Of a DNA stretch of 16,890 nucleotides, positions 6,969-14,825 are shown in pieces. The position numbers and the translations under genes are program-made. Each line of letters opens with the position of its first letter. Position 1 is the stretch's first letter. The stretch is from Thermoflexales bacterium. GTDB lineage: Bacteria > Chloroflexota > Anaerolineae > Fen-1058. The notes below the pieces were generated by a model. It ran no database searches, had not been told where the DNA came from, and saw nothing but the letters and a program-made list of their open reading frames with translations. Where the stretch lies: assembly GCA_030834835.1 (NCBI GenBank), contig JAUQXD010001091.1, positions 1 to 16,890 on the forward strand, written 5' to 3'.

Positions 6969-9602
6969 TTACTTTGCTTTGACTTTCGCTTTAGTCTTCG
7001 CCTTAACCGGAGGTTTCTTTCTTTCTACCTTCTCCGGCTTGTCCTTCTTCGCCGCCCTCGGCGGCGTCGCGCCGAGTAACTCCAGCTGCTTTGGCTCAGG
7101 CGCAGCCTCCACTGTCTCCGGCGCATCGATGCGCATCTGCGGTTTGACCAGCGCCGCGACGATCTCGTTCTTGAGGACGTGCTGCACGCCGTAGCCGCCT
7201 GTCGCACGCCCTAGACTCTTGAACAACTTGCCCTTGATCAATTTCGTCCGGCCACGCGAAGTCGTGAGCGCCACATCGTCTTTCGGCGCGACGATGGCGA
7301 AGCCCGCCACCGCATCGCCGCCTGCGATCTTGATACCGATCACGCCCTGCCCTGCGCGCCCCTGCCGGGGATATTCGCTCAATGGCGAACGCTTGCCCAC
7401 GCCCTGCTCCGTGATGATGGCGGCCTCTTGCTCCTCGGCGACGATGTCCGCGGCCACGACCACATCTTCATTCACCAGCTTAATGCCCGCCACGCCGCCC
7501 GCGTTGAAGCCCATCGGGCGCACGTCTTCCTCGATGAAGCGAATGGCCTGACCGCGCGCCGTGACCAGCATCACTTCGCCTTCACCCGCCGTCACGCGCA
7601 CCGACACAATCGCGTCGTCGTCGGTCACGTTCATCACGCTGAACGTACCAAAGGACTTCGCCAGATCGGCCAGCGTCACGCGCTTCACCACGCCCAGGCG
7701 CGTCGCCATGAACAGATAGCCCGGTAATTCAGGCTTATCCAGCGGCAGCGCCAACAGCGAAACGATGCGCTGGCCGCTGGGCACGCCCACCACATCGGCG
7801 GCGGGCATGGCCTGATCGGACAGTTGATGCACCCCGATCATGCCCGCCTGGCCCATCTCCGTAATCGCCACGAGGTTGTCGCGCATATCGGCATGCAATA
7901 TCGCCGATGGGGCCTTCTCCTCGATCAGGGTGAGTTCTTCGCTGGTGCGCAACAGCATGCCGTCTTCGTAAGCCGCCACCCAGGCCGCGCCGCTCTCCAC
8001 CAGATCGTGCGCAGTGATGACCTCGCCCTTGCCCAACTGCGACTCGACGATCTGCGTGCGGCGGGCGTCGCCGAACTTCTCTTTCAGTTGCAGCGTCTCG
8101 GCCTTGATCACGCCCAGAATCTTTTTCTCGTCCGCCAGCAGGTCTTCCAGCGACTTGATCAGCGCCTTCTTTTCCTTGTACTCGGCTTCGATCTTTTCGC
8201 GCTCCAGTTTCGCCAGTCGCCGCAACGGCATGTCGAGGATGGCGTTGGCCTGAATCTCGCTCAGCTTGAAGCGCTTCATCAAGCCTTCGCGGGCCTCATC
8301 GCCATTCGCGCTGCGGCGGATCAGGCGGATGACTTCATCCAGATTCGCCAGCGCCTTGAGCAAGCCTTCCAGAATATGCGCGCGTTCTCTGGCGCGGGCC
8401 AGATCATATTCGCTGCGCCGCCGCACGATCACCTGGCGGTGCTCGACGAAGATTTGCAGCATGCGCTTCAACGGCAGCAAGCGCGGCTCACCGTCGACCA
8501 GCGCCAGGTTGATGATGCCGAAGGTCGTTTGCATGGGCGTGTGCTTGTACAACAAACCCAGAATCGATTTCGGATCAGTTACTGTGCGGCTCAACTCGAT
8601 GATGATGCGCATGCCCGATCGGTCTGATTCGTCCCGCAGGTCCGTGATGCCTTCGATCTTGCCGTCGCGCACCAGATCGGCAATGCGCTCGATCAGGCTG
8701 CTCTTGTTGACCTGATACGGCAGTTCGGTGACGATGATGCGACTCTTGCCGCGCTCAGCCTCTTCGATGAAGGCCCGGGCCTGCAATGTCACGCGCCCGC
8801 GCCCGGTGGCATACGCCGCGCGAATGGCGTCGCCGCCCTCGACGGCTTCGTTGTAGCGGAACATCAAACCGCCGGTGGGGAAGTCCGGGCCTTTGATGTG
8901 ATTCATCAAATCGTCCACCGAGACTCGATCGATCTTCTCCCACCGACCGATCAGATACGCGATCGCGTCGCAGACTTCGCTCAGATTATGGGGAGCGATA
9001 TTCGTCGCCATGCCCACGGCGATGCCGGACGCGCCGTTGACCAGCAGATTCGGCACGGTGCTGGGCAGCACCAGCGGCTCTTTGAGGGTGCCGTCGAAGT
9101 TGTCGCCAAACTCGACGGTGTTCTTCTCGATGTCGGACAACAGGCTGGCCGATAACGGCGCGAGGCGGGCTTCGGTATACCGCATCGCGGCGGGGGCGTC
9201 GCCGTCCACCGATCCGAAGTTGCCCTGCCCGTCGACCAGCAGGTTGCGCATGGAAAAGTCCTGCGCCATGCGCGCCATCGCGTCGTATACGGCGGCGTCG
9301 CCGTGCGGGTGATACTTGCCCAGCACCTCGCCCACGATACGGGCTGATTTCTTGTAGGCCGTATTAGGCTGCAAGCCCATATCGTGCATCGCGTACAGGA
9401 TGCGGCGGTGCACCGGCTTCAGGCCGTCGCGGGCGTCGGGCAGTGCCCGCGCCACGATCACACTCATGGCGTAGGACAGATACGCCTGCTGCATCTCGTG
9501 ATCGATGTCGATCGGGCGGATGAGGCCGAATTCGGTGACGGTCGCTTCCAGACCGTTATTGTTATCGTTACTTGATTGAGGTGCGGACTTACGTCGGGCC
9601 AT
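6969..9602 (-). CDS. gyrA: DNA gyrase subunit A
   Basis: The 877-residue A subunit of DNA gyrase (type IIA topoisomerase), which cuts and rejoins DNA and with GyrB introduces negative supercoils. Catalytic Tyr142 is in [29 protein letters not shown] (41-60) and [12 protein letters not shown] (96-107) are the classic N-terminal motifs. The beta-pinwheel C-terminal domain carries a degenerate GyrA box, QGRAGQG, within [12 protein letters not shown] (near 748-760). A lysine-rich tail ([11 protein letters not shown]) ends the protein. Residue 103, equivalent to E. coli Ser83 in the quinolone-determining region, is Ala, while Asp107 (E. coli Asp87) is kept. The start has AGGA 6 bases upstream and a good promoter. 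gyrB is not adjacent in this window. The GyrA box favours gyrase over topoisomerase IV. Confidence 0.96.
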   Translation of the reverse strand: MARRKSAPQSSNDNNNGLEATVTEFGLIRPIDIDHEMQQAYLSYAMSVIVARALPDARDGLKPVHRRILYAMHDMGLQPNTAYKKSARIVGEVLGKYHPHGDAAVYDAMARMAQDFSMRNLLVDGQGNFGSVDGDAPAAMRYTEARLAPLSASLLSDIEKNTVEFGDNFDGTLKEPLVLPSTVPNLLVNGASGIAVGMATNIAPHNLSEVCDAIAYLIGRWEKIDRVSVDDLMNHIKGPDFPTGGLMFRYNEAVEGGDAIRAAYATGRGRVTLQARAFIEEAERGKSRIIVTELPYQVNKSSLIERIADLVRDGKIEGITDLRDESDRSGMRIIIELSRTVTDPKSILGLLYKHTPMQTTFGIINLALVDGEPRLLPLKRMLQIFVEHRQVIVRRRSEYDLARARERAHILEGLLKALANLDEVIRLIRRSANGDEAREGLMKRFKLSEIQANAILDMPLRRLAKLEREKIEAEYKEKKALIKSLEDLLADEKKILGVIKAETLQLKEKFGDARRTQIVESQLGKGEVITAHDLVESGAAWVAAYEDGMLLRTSEELTLIEEKAPSAILHADMRDNLVAITEMGQAGMIGVHQLSDQAMPAADVVGVPSGQRIVSLLALPLDKPELPGYLFMATRLGVVKRVTLADLAKSFGTFSVMNVTDDDAIVSVRVTAGEGEVMLVTARGQAIRFIEEDVRPMGFNAGGVAGIKLVNEDVVVAADIVAEEQEAAIITEQGVGKRSPLSEYPRQGRAGQGVIGIKIAGGDAVAGFAIVAPKDDVALTTSRGRTKLIKGKLFKSLGRATGGYGVQHVLKNEIVAALVKPQMRIDAPETVEAAPEPKQLELLGATPPRAAKKDKPEKVERKKPPVKAKTKAKVKAK

Positions 9603-9638
9603 GCTTAATCCTGATGGAACAAGTTTTCTGTTGCTTGC

Positions 9639-9667
9639 ATCTTAACTGACCCCGCGCAAGTTGTCAA
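9639..9667 (-). promoter_or_regulatory. Sigma-70 promoter for gyrA
   Basis: On the minus strand a perfect TTGACA (9662-9667), a 17-base spacer, then TAAGAT (9639-9644, 4 of 6 matches). The transcript would begin near 9632 and carry a leader of about 30 bases. Confidence 0.75.
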
Positions 9668-9682
9668 CGGATGAATTCGCCC

Positions 9683-9752
9683 TCATCGGATAGCCAAACG
9701 GATAACCGGATGTCCGCCGCAGCATCCGATTATCCGTTTCACTATCCGGTGA
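9683..9752. repeat. Large imperfect palindrome between gyrA and tRNA-Arg
   Basis: Arms 9683-9712 and 9723-9752 are reverse complements at 26 of 30 positions around a 10-base loop. They are built from CGGAT/ATCCG words. Another TTATCCGTT copy follows at 9760-9768, so the unit TTATCCGTT occurs twice in direct orientation (9729-9737, 9760-9768). It sits exactly between the gyrA promoter and the tRNA promoter. It could be a REP/MITE-like repeat or a regulatory or cruciform-forming site near a supercoiling gene. Confidence 0.75.
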
Positions 9753-9766
9753 AAAAGAATTATCCG

Positions 9767-9795
9767 TTGAAAGAATCGCGCGCCTGTGGTAAACT
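9767..9795 (+). promoter_or_regulatory. Sigma-70 promoter with extended -10 for tRNA-Arg
   Basis: TTGAAA (9767-9772), a 17-base spacer, then TAAACT (9790-9795) preceded by TG one base away (9787-9788), an extended -10. Transcription would start only a few bases before the mature tRNA 5' end. Confidence 0.7.
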
Positions 9796-9805
9796 GGGCC
9801 GCGTA

Positions 9806-9877
9806 GCCCCCGTAGCTCAGTGGATAGAGCACCGGCCTCCGAAGCCGATAGCGTGAGTTCGATTCTCACCGGGGGTA
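9806..9877 (+). tRNA. tRNA-Arg (anticodon CCG)
   Basis: A 72-base cloverleaf. Acceptor stem GCCCCCG/CGGGGGT (with a G1-U72 wobble pair), D stem GCTC/GAGC, anticodon loop CTCCGAA with anticodon CCG (9839-9841) reading CGG, T stem GTGAG/CTCAC with loop TTCGATT, discriminator A9877. CCA is not encoded. The outermost anticodon-stem pair is C27-A43, a mismatch. It has its own promoter and terminator, so it is a single-gene unit. Confidence 0.95.
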
Positions 9878-9884
9878 CACTTCC

Positions 9885-9910
9885 AACGCGAGTCAGCCAC
9901 TCGCGTTTTT
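9885..9910 (+). terminator. Intrinsic terminator of tRNA-Arg
   Basis: AACGCGAGT (9885-9893), a 5-base loop, then ACTCGCGTT (9899-9907) form a perfect 9-bp stem running into TTTTTGTTTT. It begins 7 bases after the tRNA. Confidence 0.92.
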
Positions 9911-9937
9911 GTTTTAGGCACGGTGTCTGACCGCCGC

Positions 9938-10303
9938 TCAAGCAGGACGTTGTTGAGCAGCCGGCCGCGTGTAGCGCAGCACGGCGTAACAGATGGTATA
10001 CACCGTGGCCCACACGATCAAGCGCGGACAATCGATGACAAACACTTCATCCAAAAACGCCCCCAGCCCGCGCCGGAAGGTGGGATCGGCGATCAACGCC
10101 AACGCCACGACGATGAGGGTCAGCCACGTGATGGCCCGAACCAGCGTGCGCCCGACACGCTTGAGGAGTTGAATGATCAGGGCCGTTCCGATTACGCCGA
10201 CGAGGAGTGCGGCTGGGAATCGAAGATCGCTGAAACAATGATACAGCACGATCGACCAGATAATCACTACCGAGTTCGTCATTGCACCCAAAACCTGTCG
10301 CAT
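9938..10303 (-). CDS. Small multi-pass membrane protein of unknown function
   Basis: A 121-residue protein that I do not recognise. It has four hydrophobic segments: SVVIIWSIVLYHCF near the N-terminus, AALLVGVIGTALIIQLL, WLTLIVVALALIA and LIVWATVYTICYAVL. It is therefore a predicted four-helix inner-membrane protein, with a short, arginine-containing hydrophilic C-terminal tail. I chose 10303 because GGAGG lies 5 bases upstream and the promoter start is just beyond; the longer start at 10369 precedes the promoter and adds 22 unlikely residues. It diverges from the polysaccharide operon and converges on the tRNA-Arg terminator. No partner is evident. Confidence 0.75.
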   Translation of the reverse strand: MRQVLGAMTNSVVIIWSIVLYHCFSDLRFPAALLVGVIGTALIIQLLKRVGRTLVRAITWLTLIVVALALIADPTFRRGLGAFLDEVFVIDCPRLIVWATVYTICYAVLRYTRPAAQQRPA

Positions 10304-10333
10304 GTCGGCCTCCGGGCAGCAGTCGTGCCTCTC

Positions 10334-10362
10334 ACTATAGGCGGCCGCGGCAGTGGTGTAAA
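10334..10362 (-). promoter_or_regulatory. Sigma-70 promoter for the small membrane protein
   Basis: On the minus strand TTTACA (10357-10362, 5 of 6 matches), a 17-base spacer, then TATAGT (10334-10339, 5 of 6). The transcript would start near 10327, about 24 bases before the start codon. I see no equally clear promoter for the divergent flippase gene. Confidence 0.68.
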
Positions 10363-10403
10363 TACGCAATAGCCCTTATTGGCGATTCCGCTTCAGGTGC
10401 GGT

Positions 10404-11666
10404 TTGAAATTGATTGGTAAATTGGCCCGCTCACAGTCCATCGCCTTCAGCGCCGGCACCCGATTAACCGCCGACGTCATCGGGCGCGGGCTAAGCTTCG
10501 GGCTGGCCTATGTGGCGCAGCGTCTGCTCGGTCCGGCTGACTATGGCGAGTTGACGGTTGCTCTGGCCACCGGCTTTGTATTGACGACGCTGACCGATCT
10601 GGGCTTGCAGATTATCGTCACGCGCGAGATTGCCGGACAGACAACCAAGGTCGATAGCGCTCAAATCGCCAATGCAGGCCTGACGCTGAAGTTGCTCTTT
10701 TCATTGCCCGCCGTGATCGCGCTGATCGTCATCAGCGCAGGGCGGCCACCCGCCGCTCAATTTGGCGCATTGATCGTCGGCCTGTCGCTGCTGATGAATT
10801 CGGTCGTGGAATACTTTGGCTATGCACTGCGTGGCTGGCGGCGCACCGATCTGGAAGCGCTGTGGCTGCTGACAGTGCGCGTGTCCACCGCGCTCTGCGG
10901 CGGGCTGGCGCTGGCCGCCGGAACCGGCTGGGCAGGTTTGACGTTAGCGTATGGTAGCAGTGCAGCCGTGACGCTGATCGCCAGCACGGCGTGGCTAAGT
11001 CGTCAGCGCGATCGATATTTTGTGCCGCGCCCGATGTCTGACGGACGCACTCAACGCCGCCTGTTACGCGAGGCGCTGCCGCTGGGCGGCGCGATTGTGG
11101 TCTCCATCGCGTACACGCGCACGGCCGTTTTCATGCTGGATGCGCTCACGTCGGCGGCCAGTGTGGGCGTGTATGGCGTGGCGCAAAAATTGACAGAGCC
11201 GTTGGCGATGGTGCCCACCGCGTTGATGGCTGCCGTCTTTCCGGTGCTAACGCGCGAGATCAATCAATGCGGCTATGCCGCTACTCGATCGCTCCGCGTG
11301 CGCACGCTGGCCGTGCTGTTGCTGACAGGCGGCGCTTTAGCCGCGGCGGGTGCGCTCGGTGGGCCGTGGCTGATCGATCGGTTGTATGGCGAGCCGTATC
11401 GCGGCGCGGCGACGGTGGTGCAAGTGTTGGCGCTGGCGCTGCCGTTGTCATTCATCAATTACGGCTTGACGCACGTGCTGATCGCCCTGAATCGCCAGCG
11501 CCTAAACTTAATCTTCAATGTGATCGTATTTGTAGTTAACCTGGTGGCATGCGCTCAAGGGATTCCGGCGCAAGGGCCAGCGGGTGCGGCGCTGGCGACG
11601 GCCTTGAGTGAAGGAGTGTTGCTGACAGTATGCGGGTTGAGTCTGCTGCGACCAATTCGCGGTTGA
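10404..11666 (+). CDS. Wzx-type polysaccharide flippase (MOP superfamily)
   Basis: A 420-residue, highly hydrophobic protein with about 12 candidate membrane helices, typical in size and sequence of polysaccharide/O-antigen flippases (AYVAQRLLGPADYGELTVAL near the N-terminus; YGVAQKLTEPLAMVPTALMAAVFPVL in the second half). It should move lipid-linked oligosaccharide across the cytoplasmic membrane. The start appears to be TTG at 10404 with AGGTG 4 bases upstream; another TTG at 10410 is possible. It is the first gene of a run whose reading frames overlap, with the polymerase/ligase starting inside its 3' end, so translation is probably coupled. The cargo is unknown. Confidence 0.9.
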   Translation: MKLIGKLARSQSIAFSAGTRLTADVIGRGLSFGLAYVAQRLLGPADYGELTVALATGFVLTTLTDLGLQIIVTREIAGQTTKVDSAQIANAGLTLKLLFSLPAVIALIVISAGRPPAAQFGALIVGLSLLMNSVVEYFGYALRGWRRTDLEALWLLTVRVSTALCGGLALAAGTGWAGLTLAYGSSAAVTLIASTAWLSRQRDRYFVPRPMSDGRTQRRLLREALPLGGAIVVSIAYTRTAVFMLDALTSAASVGVYGVAQKLTEPLAMVPTALMAAVFPVLTREINQCGYAATRSLRVRTLAVLLLTGGALAAAGALGGPWLIDRLYGEPYRGAATVVQVLALALPLSFINYGLTHVLIALNRQRLNLIFNVIVFVVNLVACAQGIPAQGPAGAALATALSEGVLLTVCGLSLLRPIRG

Positions 11667-13375
11667 TGGCGCGGCTCGATCGGTTGAGTGCGGCGATGTG
11701 GATCATCTTCGCTGTGATGCTGCCGTTTGAGTTGAAGACACCGCTGATCACGATTGGGCCGTTATCGATCACGAATGTCGAATTGGCGATGTATGGCGTG
11801 CTCGCGGTGTGGGCGGTGCGGCTCATTCAGACCTGTCAGGTCTGGCGAAAACCTGACAGGTCTCGTCTGACACCCGTCCACTGGGCCGTGCTGACGTGGA
11901 TCGCGGCGAACATCATCAGCGCCCTGCTCGCGCCGACACTGCGCGGTGAGGCGTTGAAGTTTGCGTTTCGCAGCGCAACGGGTGCGCTGTTGTTTTTCGC
12001 CGCGGCCGATTGGGCGCGCAACGCCGATCGCGTGCGGCCGATTGCTCTGGCGCTGGGCGCGGGCACAGTGTTGTCAGCAGGCGCGGGCATTATCGAAGTA
12101 GCGATGCCATCGAGCGTGCCGCTATGGCTGGCGTTCAAAACCCACGTCACCGTCGTGGGCGAAGTGCTGCGTGCCAGCGGGACATTTCAATACGCCAACA
12201 CGGCGGCGATGTTCTGGGAGGCCGCGCTGCCGATCGGGTTGGCGGCGATGCTTAGCGCCCGGCCTATGTCGCGCCGGGGATCGATCGGGTTGGCCGCAGC
12301 CGTCATCATCGTGACTTTAGCCATCGTGTTGTCGGCGAGTCGCGCGGCGTTGATCGGATCAGCCATCGCGCTGCTGCTGTTGATCGGCTTGAATCGAGGC
12401 GCGCTGCGCCGTTGGTCGGCCTTTGCGCTGATCGGGCTAGTCGCCCTGACGGCTGCACAAGTGATCGCCAGTCCCGTCATTGCCGCCCGCTTTCGCGCTG
12501 AGAGCGAACGGACGTGGTATCTGGCGCAGATCGACCTCGAGCCGCAAGCGCTGACGTTTCGACCCAGCGAGATCAGCAGCGTGCCGTTGACGGTGACGAA
12601 TATCAGCGCGCGAACGTGGCCGGCCGGCGGGGTGACACCCGTGAGCGTGAGTTATCACTGGTTAAGCGCCGACTCACAAGATATGATTATCCTTGAAGGC
12701 GTTCGCACCGCGCTGCCCAACGACCTTGCGCCGGGCGAGCAGGTCAGCCTCGGGCTGCGCGTGAAAGCGCCGTCGCAGGCGGGGGACTATCGTTTGCAGA
12801 TCGATCTGGTACAAGAGTACGTGACGTGGTTCAGTGTACGTTCGGGACAGGTCGTCGAGATGGCCGCTCGCGTCACGAGCGCGAGCGCAATGAGTGCGTC
12901 CACACCCATCGGATCGCCGCTGACACCGATGCCGCGACCCTTGCCGTCGCCAACGCGGACAGAGTTGTGGCGCATCGCGATCGAGTTGTGGCGCGATCGG
13001 CCGGTGTTTGGCATCGGCCCGGATAATTTTCGCTGGACGTATGGCACGGTATTGGGTGCGGCGGATTTCAATCGGACGGTGACGGCCAATAGTTGGGTCG
13101 TGGAGACGCTGGTGAATACGGGCTTGATCGGGTTGGGGAGTCTGATCGGGCTGGGGTTGACGCTGGCGTGGGTGGCCTATCGCGCGCTGCGTGAATCAGC
13201 CGGCGTGAATCGCACGCTGGCTATGGGTCTGATCGCGGCATTGCTGGCCTTTGCCGTGCATGGTTTGGTGGATTATTTTATGCCGTTTACGCCGACGTAC
13301 GGGCTGTTCTGGCTGGCAGCGGGATTGTTAACAGGGCGCGGGGGTGCCGGACATGACGCAGGTGATTGGCTTTGA
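11630..13375 (+). CDS. O-antigen ligase/Wzy-type membrane protein with embedded Ig-like domain
   Basis: A 581-residue polytopic membrane protein of the O-antigen ligase/polymerase class. It has many hydrophobic segments up to about 285, the LSASRAAL segment (234-241), and after the large outer loop the hallmark FGIGPDNF (460-467) and NSWVVETLVNTGLIGLG (487-503). The His-Asn pair often seen before this last motif is Ala-Asn. Residues about 302-415 form a beta-rich insert (SYHWL 341-345; GVRTALPNDLAPGE 357-370; YRLQIDLVQ 387-395; TWF 399-401) resembling an Ig-like domain, followed by a Pro/Thr/Ser-rich linker. It should transfer or polymerise glycan at the outer face. The start at 11630 has AGGAG 14 bases upstream; an ATG at 11666 in a TGATG overlap with the flippase stop is an equal alternative. 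Confidence 0.87.
   Translation: MRVESAATNSRLMARLDRLSAAMWIIFAVMLPFELKTPLITIGPLSITNVELAMYGVLAVWAVRLIQTCQVWRKPDRSRLTPVHWAVLTWIAANIISALLAPTLRGEALKFAFRSATGALLFFAAADWARNADRVRPIALALGAGTVLSAGAGIIEVAMPSSVPLWLAFKTHVTVVGEVLRASGTFQYANTAAMFWEAALPIGLAAMLSARPMSRRGSIGLAAAVIIVTLAIVLSASRAALIGSAIALLLLIGLNRGALRRWSAFALIGLVALTAAQVIASPVIAARFRAESERTWYLAQIDLEPQALTFRPSEISSVPLTVTNISARTWPAGGVTPVSVSYHWLSADSQDMIILEGVRTALPNDLAPGEQVSLGLRVKAPSQAGDYRLQIDLVQEYVTWFSVRSGQVVEMAARVTSASAMSASTPIGSPLTPMPRPLPSPTRTELWRIAIELWRDRPVFGIGPDNFRWTYGTVLGAADFNRTVTANSWVVETLVNTGLIGLGSLIGLGLTLAWVAYRALRESAGVNRTLAMGLIAALLAFAVHGLVDYFMPFTPTYGLFWLAAGLLTGRGGAGHDAGDWL
11829..11863. repeat. 13-bp-armed palindromic repeat inside the ligase gene
   Basis: AGACCTGTCAGGT (11829-11841), a 9-base loop CTGGCGAAA, then ACCTGACAGGTCT (11851-11863): perfect 13-bp arms, each itself nearly palindromic (ACCTG-T-CAGGT). 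It lies in frame and encodes about residues 67-78, a hydrophilic loop between predicted membrane segments. I recall this kind of sequence as a dispersed repeat in some environmental bacteria, which could not be checked here. Confidence 0.8.
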
Positions 13376-14471
13376 TGTAGCGCCGCTGCTGGTGGCGAAT
13401 TTTTCGGGCGTCAGCACGTATACGCAGCAATTGCTGGAGGCGCTGCTGACCCGCGCGGACGATCGACAGTATGTGCCGCTGGCGCATCGCGCCGTCAATG
13501 GCCAGGTACCGAAGGGCGCCGCCGCGCCGATCGGGCAGCCGTATCAACGCCGCGGGTGGTGGATGCAGATGATCGCGCCGAAGTTGCTGGCGGACTTACG
13601 CCCCTCTTTCGCGCATTTCACCAACTCGATCGCGCCGCTGGCGAGTCCGGTGCCGGTGGTGCTGACCATCCACGATATGTCGCTGTTCGTGCAGGCGCGC
13701 ACGCAGCCGCTGCGCAGTCTGATCACAGTGCGACCGATTATGCCGACGGCGGCCCGACGGGCGGCGGCCATCATCACAGTCTCACAGCATGCGCGCCAGG
13801 CTATGATCCGGTTGATGAAGATCGATCCGGCGAAAGTGCACGTGGTCTATAACGCGCCCGCGACCCGCTTCAAGCCGGTGACGGACAGTGACAAACTCGA
13901 TCGGGTGCGGCGGCAATACGCGCTCCCGGCGACGTTTGTGTTGTATGTGGGCACGTTTGAGCCGCGCAAGAACATCCCGCGTTTGCTGCGCGCCTTCGCG
14001 CAAGTGCGGCGCGCTCGCCCCGATGTGCGGCTGGTGATGGCGGGTCAACTGGGCTGGAAGCATCGCGCCATCTGGCAGGCGATCGAGTCGCTGGGATTGG
14101 CTGACGCGGTGCAATGGCTGGGCTACGTGCCCGCCTGCGATCTGCCCGCGCTGTATTCGCAGGCGACAGCGTTGGCGTTTCCGTCGCTGTACGAAGGCTT
14201 CGGTCTGCCCGTGAGCGAGTCAATGGCCTGCGGCACGCCCGTGCTCACGTCGCAGTGCTCGGCCCTGTCCGAGGTAGCCGGTGACGCGGCGCTGCTGATC
14301 GATCCGCTGGAGGTGGACACCATCGCCGCTGGGTTGATTCGTCTGCTGGATGACTCCGCGCTGCGCGATGAGTTGCGGGCGCGCGGACTGTGTCGAGCAG
14401 GAGAATTTTCATGGGCGCGGGCGGCAGCGGAGACGGTGAAGGTGTATGAGCAAGTGATGGGTGATGCGTGA
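13353..14471 (+). CDS. Glycosyltransferase, family 4 (GT-B fold)
   Basis: A 372-residue retaining glycosyltransferase. The N-terminal Rossmann-like half begins VIGFDVAPLLVANFSGVSTY and has TIHDMSLF and ITVSQHARQ. The C-terminal nucleotide-sugar-binding half has FVLYVGTFEPRKNIPRLL (R205, K206 near the donor phosphates), WLGYVP, and EGFGLPVSESMACGTPV with the E281-x7-E289 pair. It is expected to add a sugar from a nucleotide donor to a growing lipid-linked glycan; donor and acceptor are unknown. The start is ATG 13353 with GGGGGT 7 bases upstream; GTG 13344 is possible. The frame overlaps the ligase 3' end, so the three genes form one operon. Confidence 0.93.
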   Translation: MTQVIGFDVAPLLVANFSGVSTYTQQLLEALLTRADDRQYVPLAHRAVNGQVPKGAAAPIGQPYQRRGWWMQMIAPKLLADLRPSFAHFTNSIAPLASPVPVVLTIHDMSLFVQARTQPLRSLITVRPIMPTAARRAAAIITVSQHARQAMIRLMKIDPAKVHVVYNAPATRFKPVTDSDKLDRVRRQYALPATFVLYVGTFEPRKNIPRLLRAFAQVRRARPDVRLVMAGQLGWKHRAIWQAIESLGLADAVQWLGYVPACDLPALYSQATALAFPSLYEGFGLPVSESMACGTPVLTSQCSALSEVAGDAALLIDPLEVDTIAAGLIRLLDDSALRDELRARGLCRAGEFSWARAAAETVKVYEQVMGDA

Positions 14472-14661
14472 CGAGTGAATTAGCGTGAAATGCGGCGGGG
14501 AGTCAATCTACTCCGCAATCAAAGGGCGGTGGACGCCCGTCGATGCGCCGGTATCGCGAGGCCGCAGTTGTTCGACCGTCATGCCCGAATGCTTCTGTCG
14601 GGCATCCAAATCGACCATTGGCGAAGCGCGTCAACGCGGAAGGCGAAGCAAGGACAAGAGT
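14472..14661. other. Hairpin-rich intergenic region after the polysaccharide operon
   Basis: No gene is supported. Hairpins seen: GGGCG/CGCCC (14524-14538) and a perfect 8-bp ATGCCCGA/TCGGGCAT (14581-14605, 9-base loop). Short open frames on either strand lack ribosome sites. The stretch may be the untranslated 3' end of the operon or a cluster of dispersed palindromic repeats. It leads into the strong terminator at 14662. Confidence 0.45.
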
Positions 14662-14695
14662 AACGCCCGAAGTCACAATTGACTTCGGGCGTTTT
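14662..14695 (+). terminator. Strong intrinsic terminator of the polysaccharide operon
   Basis: AACGCCCGAAGTCA (14662-14675), loop CAAT, TGACTTCGGGCGTT (14680-14693): a perfect 14-bp stem ending in TTTT (14692-14695). It separates the polysaccharide operon from the UDG-like gene. Confidence 0.88.
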
Positions 14696-14723
14696 GATCA
14701 TGGCATGGCACACGGAGTATAAT
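14694..14723 (+). promoter_or_regulatory. Sigma-70 promoter for the UDG-like gene
   Basis: A perfect -10 TATAAT (14718-14723) with TTGATC (14694-14699, 4 of 6 matches) 18 bases upstream. The -35 box overlaps the last two T of the terminator. The leader would be about 95 bases long. Confidence 0.6.
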
Positions 14724-14825
14724 GCTGCACAGTGCATGCTGCGGTGTTGTAAGTGAAAGCATCGCTGGCTGGCACACAGGGCGTTGGGCGCACGCCAAAC
14801 GTTGCTCAAAGTAAAGGACGATAAA

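Noticed and set aside
7824..8627. Long plus-strand open frame of 267 codons opposite gyrA
   Set aside because: Histidine/glutamine/arginine-rich shadow of gyrA without its own ribosome site or recognisable domain.
9923..10372. Plus-strand open frame opposite the small membrane protein
   Set aside because: The minus strand has a strong ribosome site, a good promoter and membrane helices; the plus frame has none.
14485..14682. Short gene after the glycosyltransferase
   Set aside because: It covers palindromic repeats and part of the terminator, and lacks a ribosome site.
14784..14790. GTTGGGC resembling an integron R' core before the UDG-like gene
   Set aside because: Such a short match is expected by chance in GC-rich DNA, and no matching attC-like element follows that gene.
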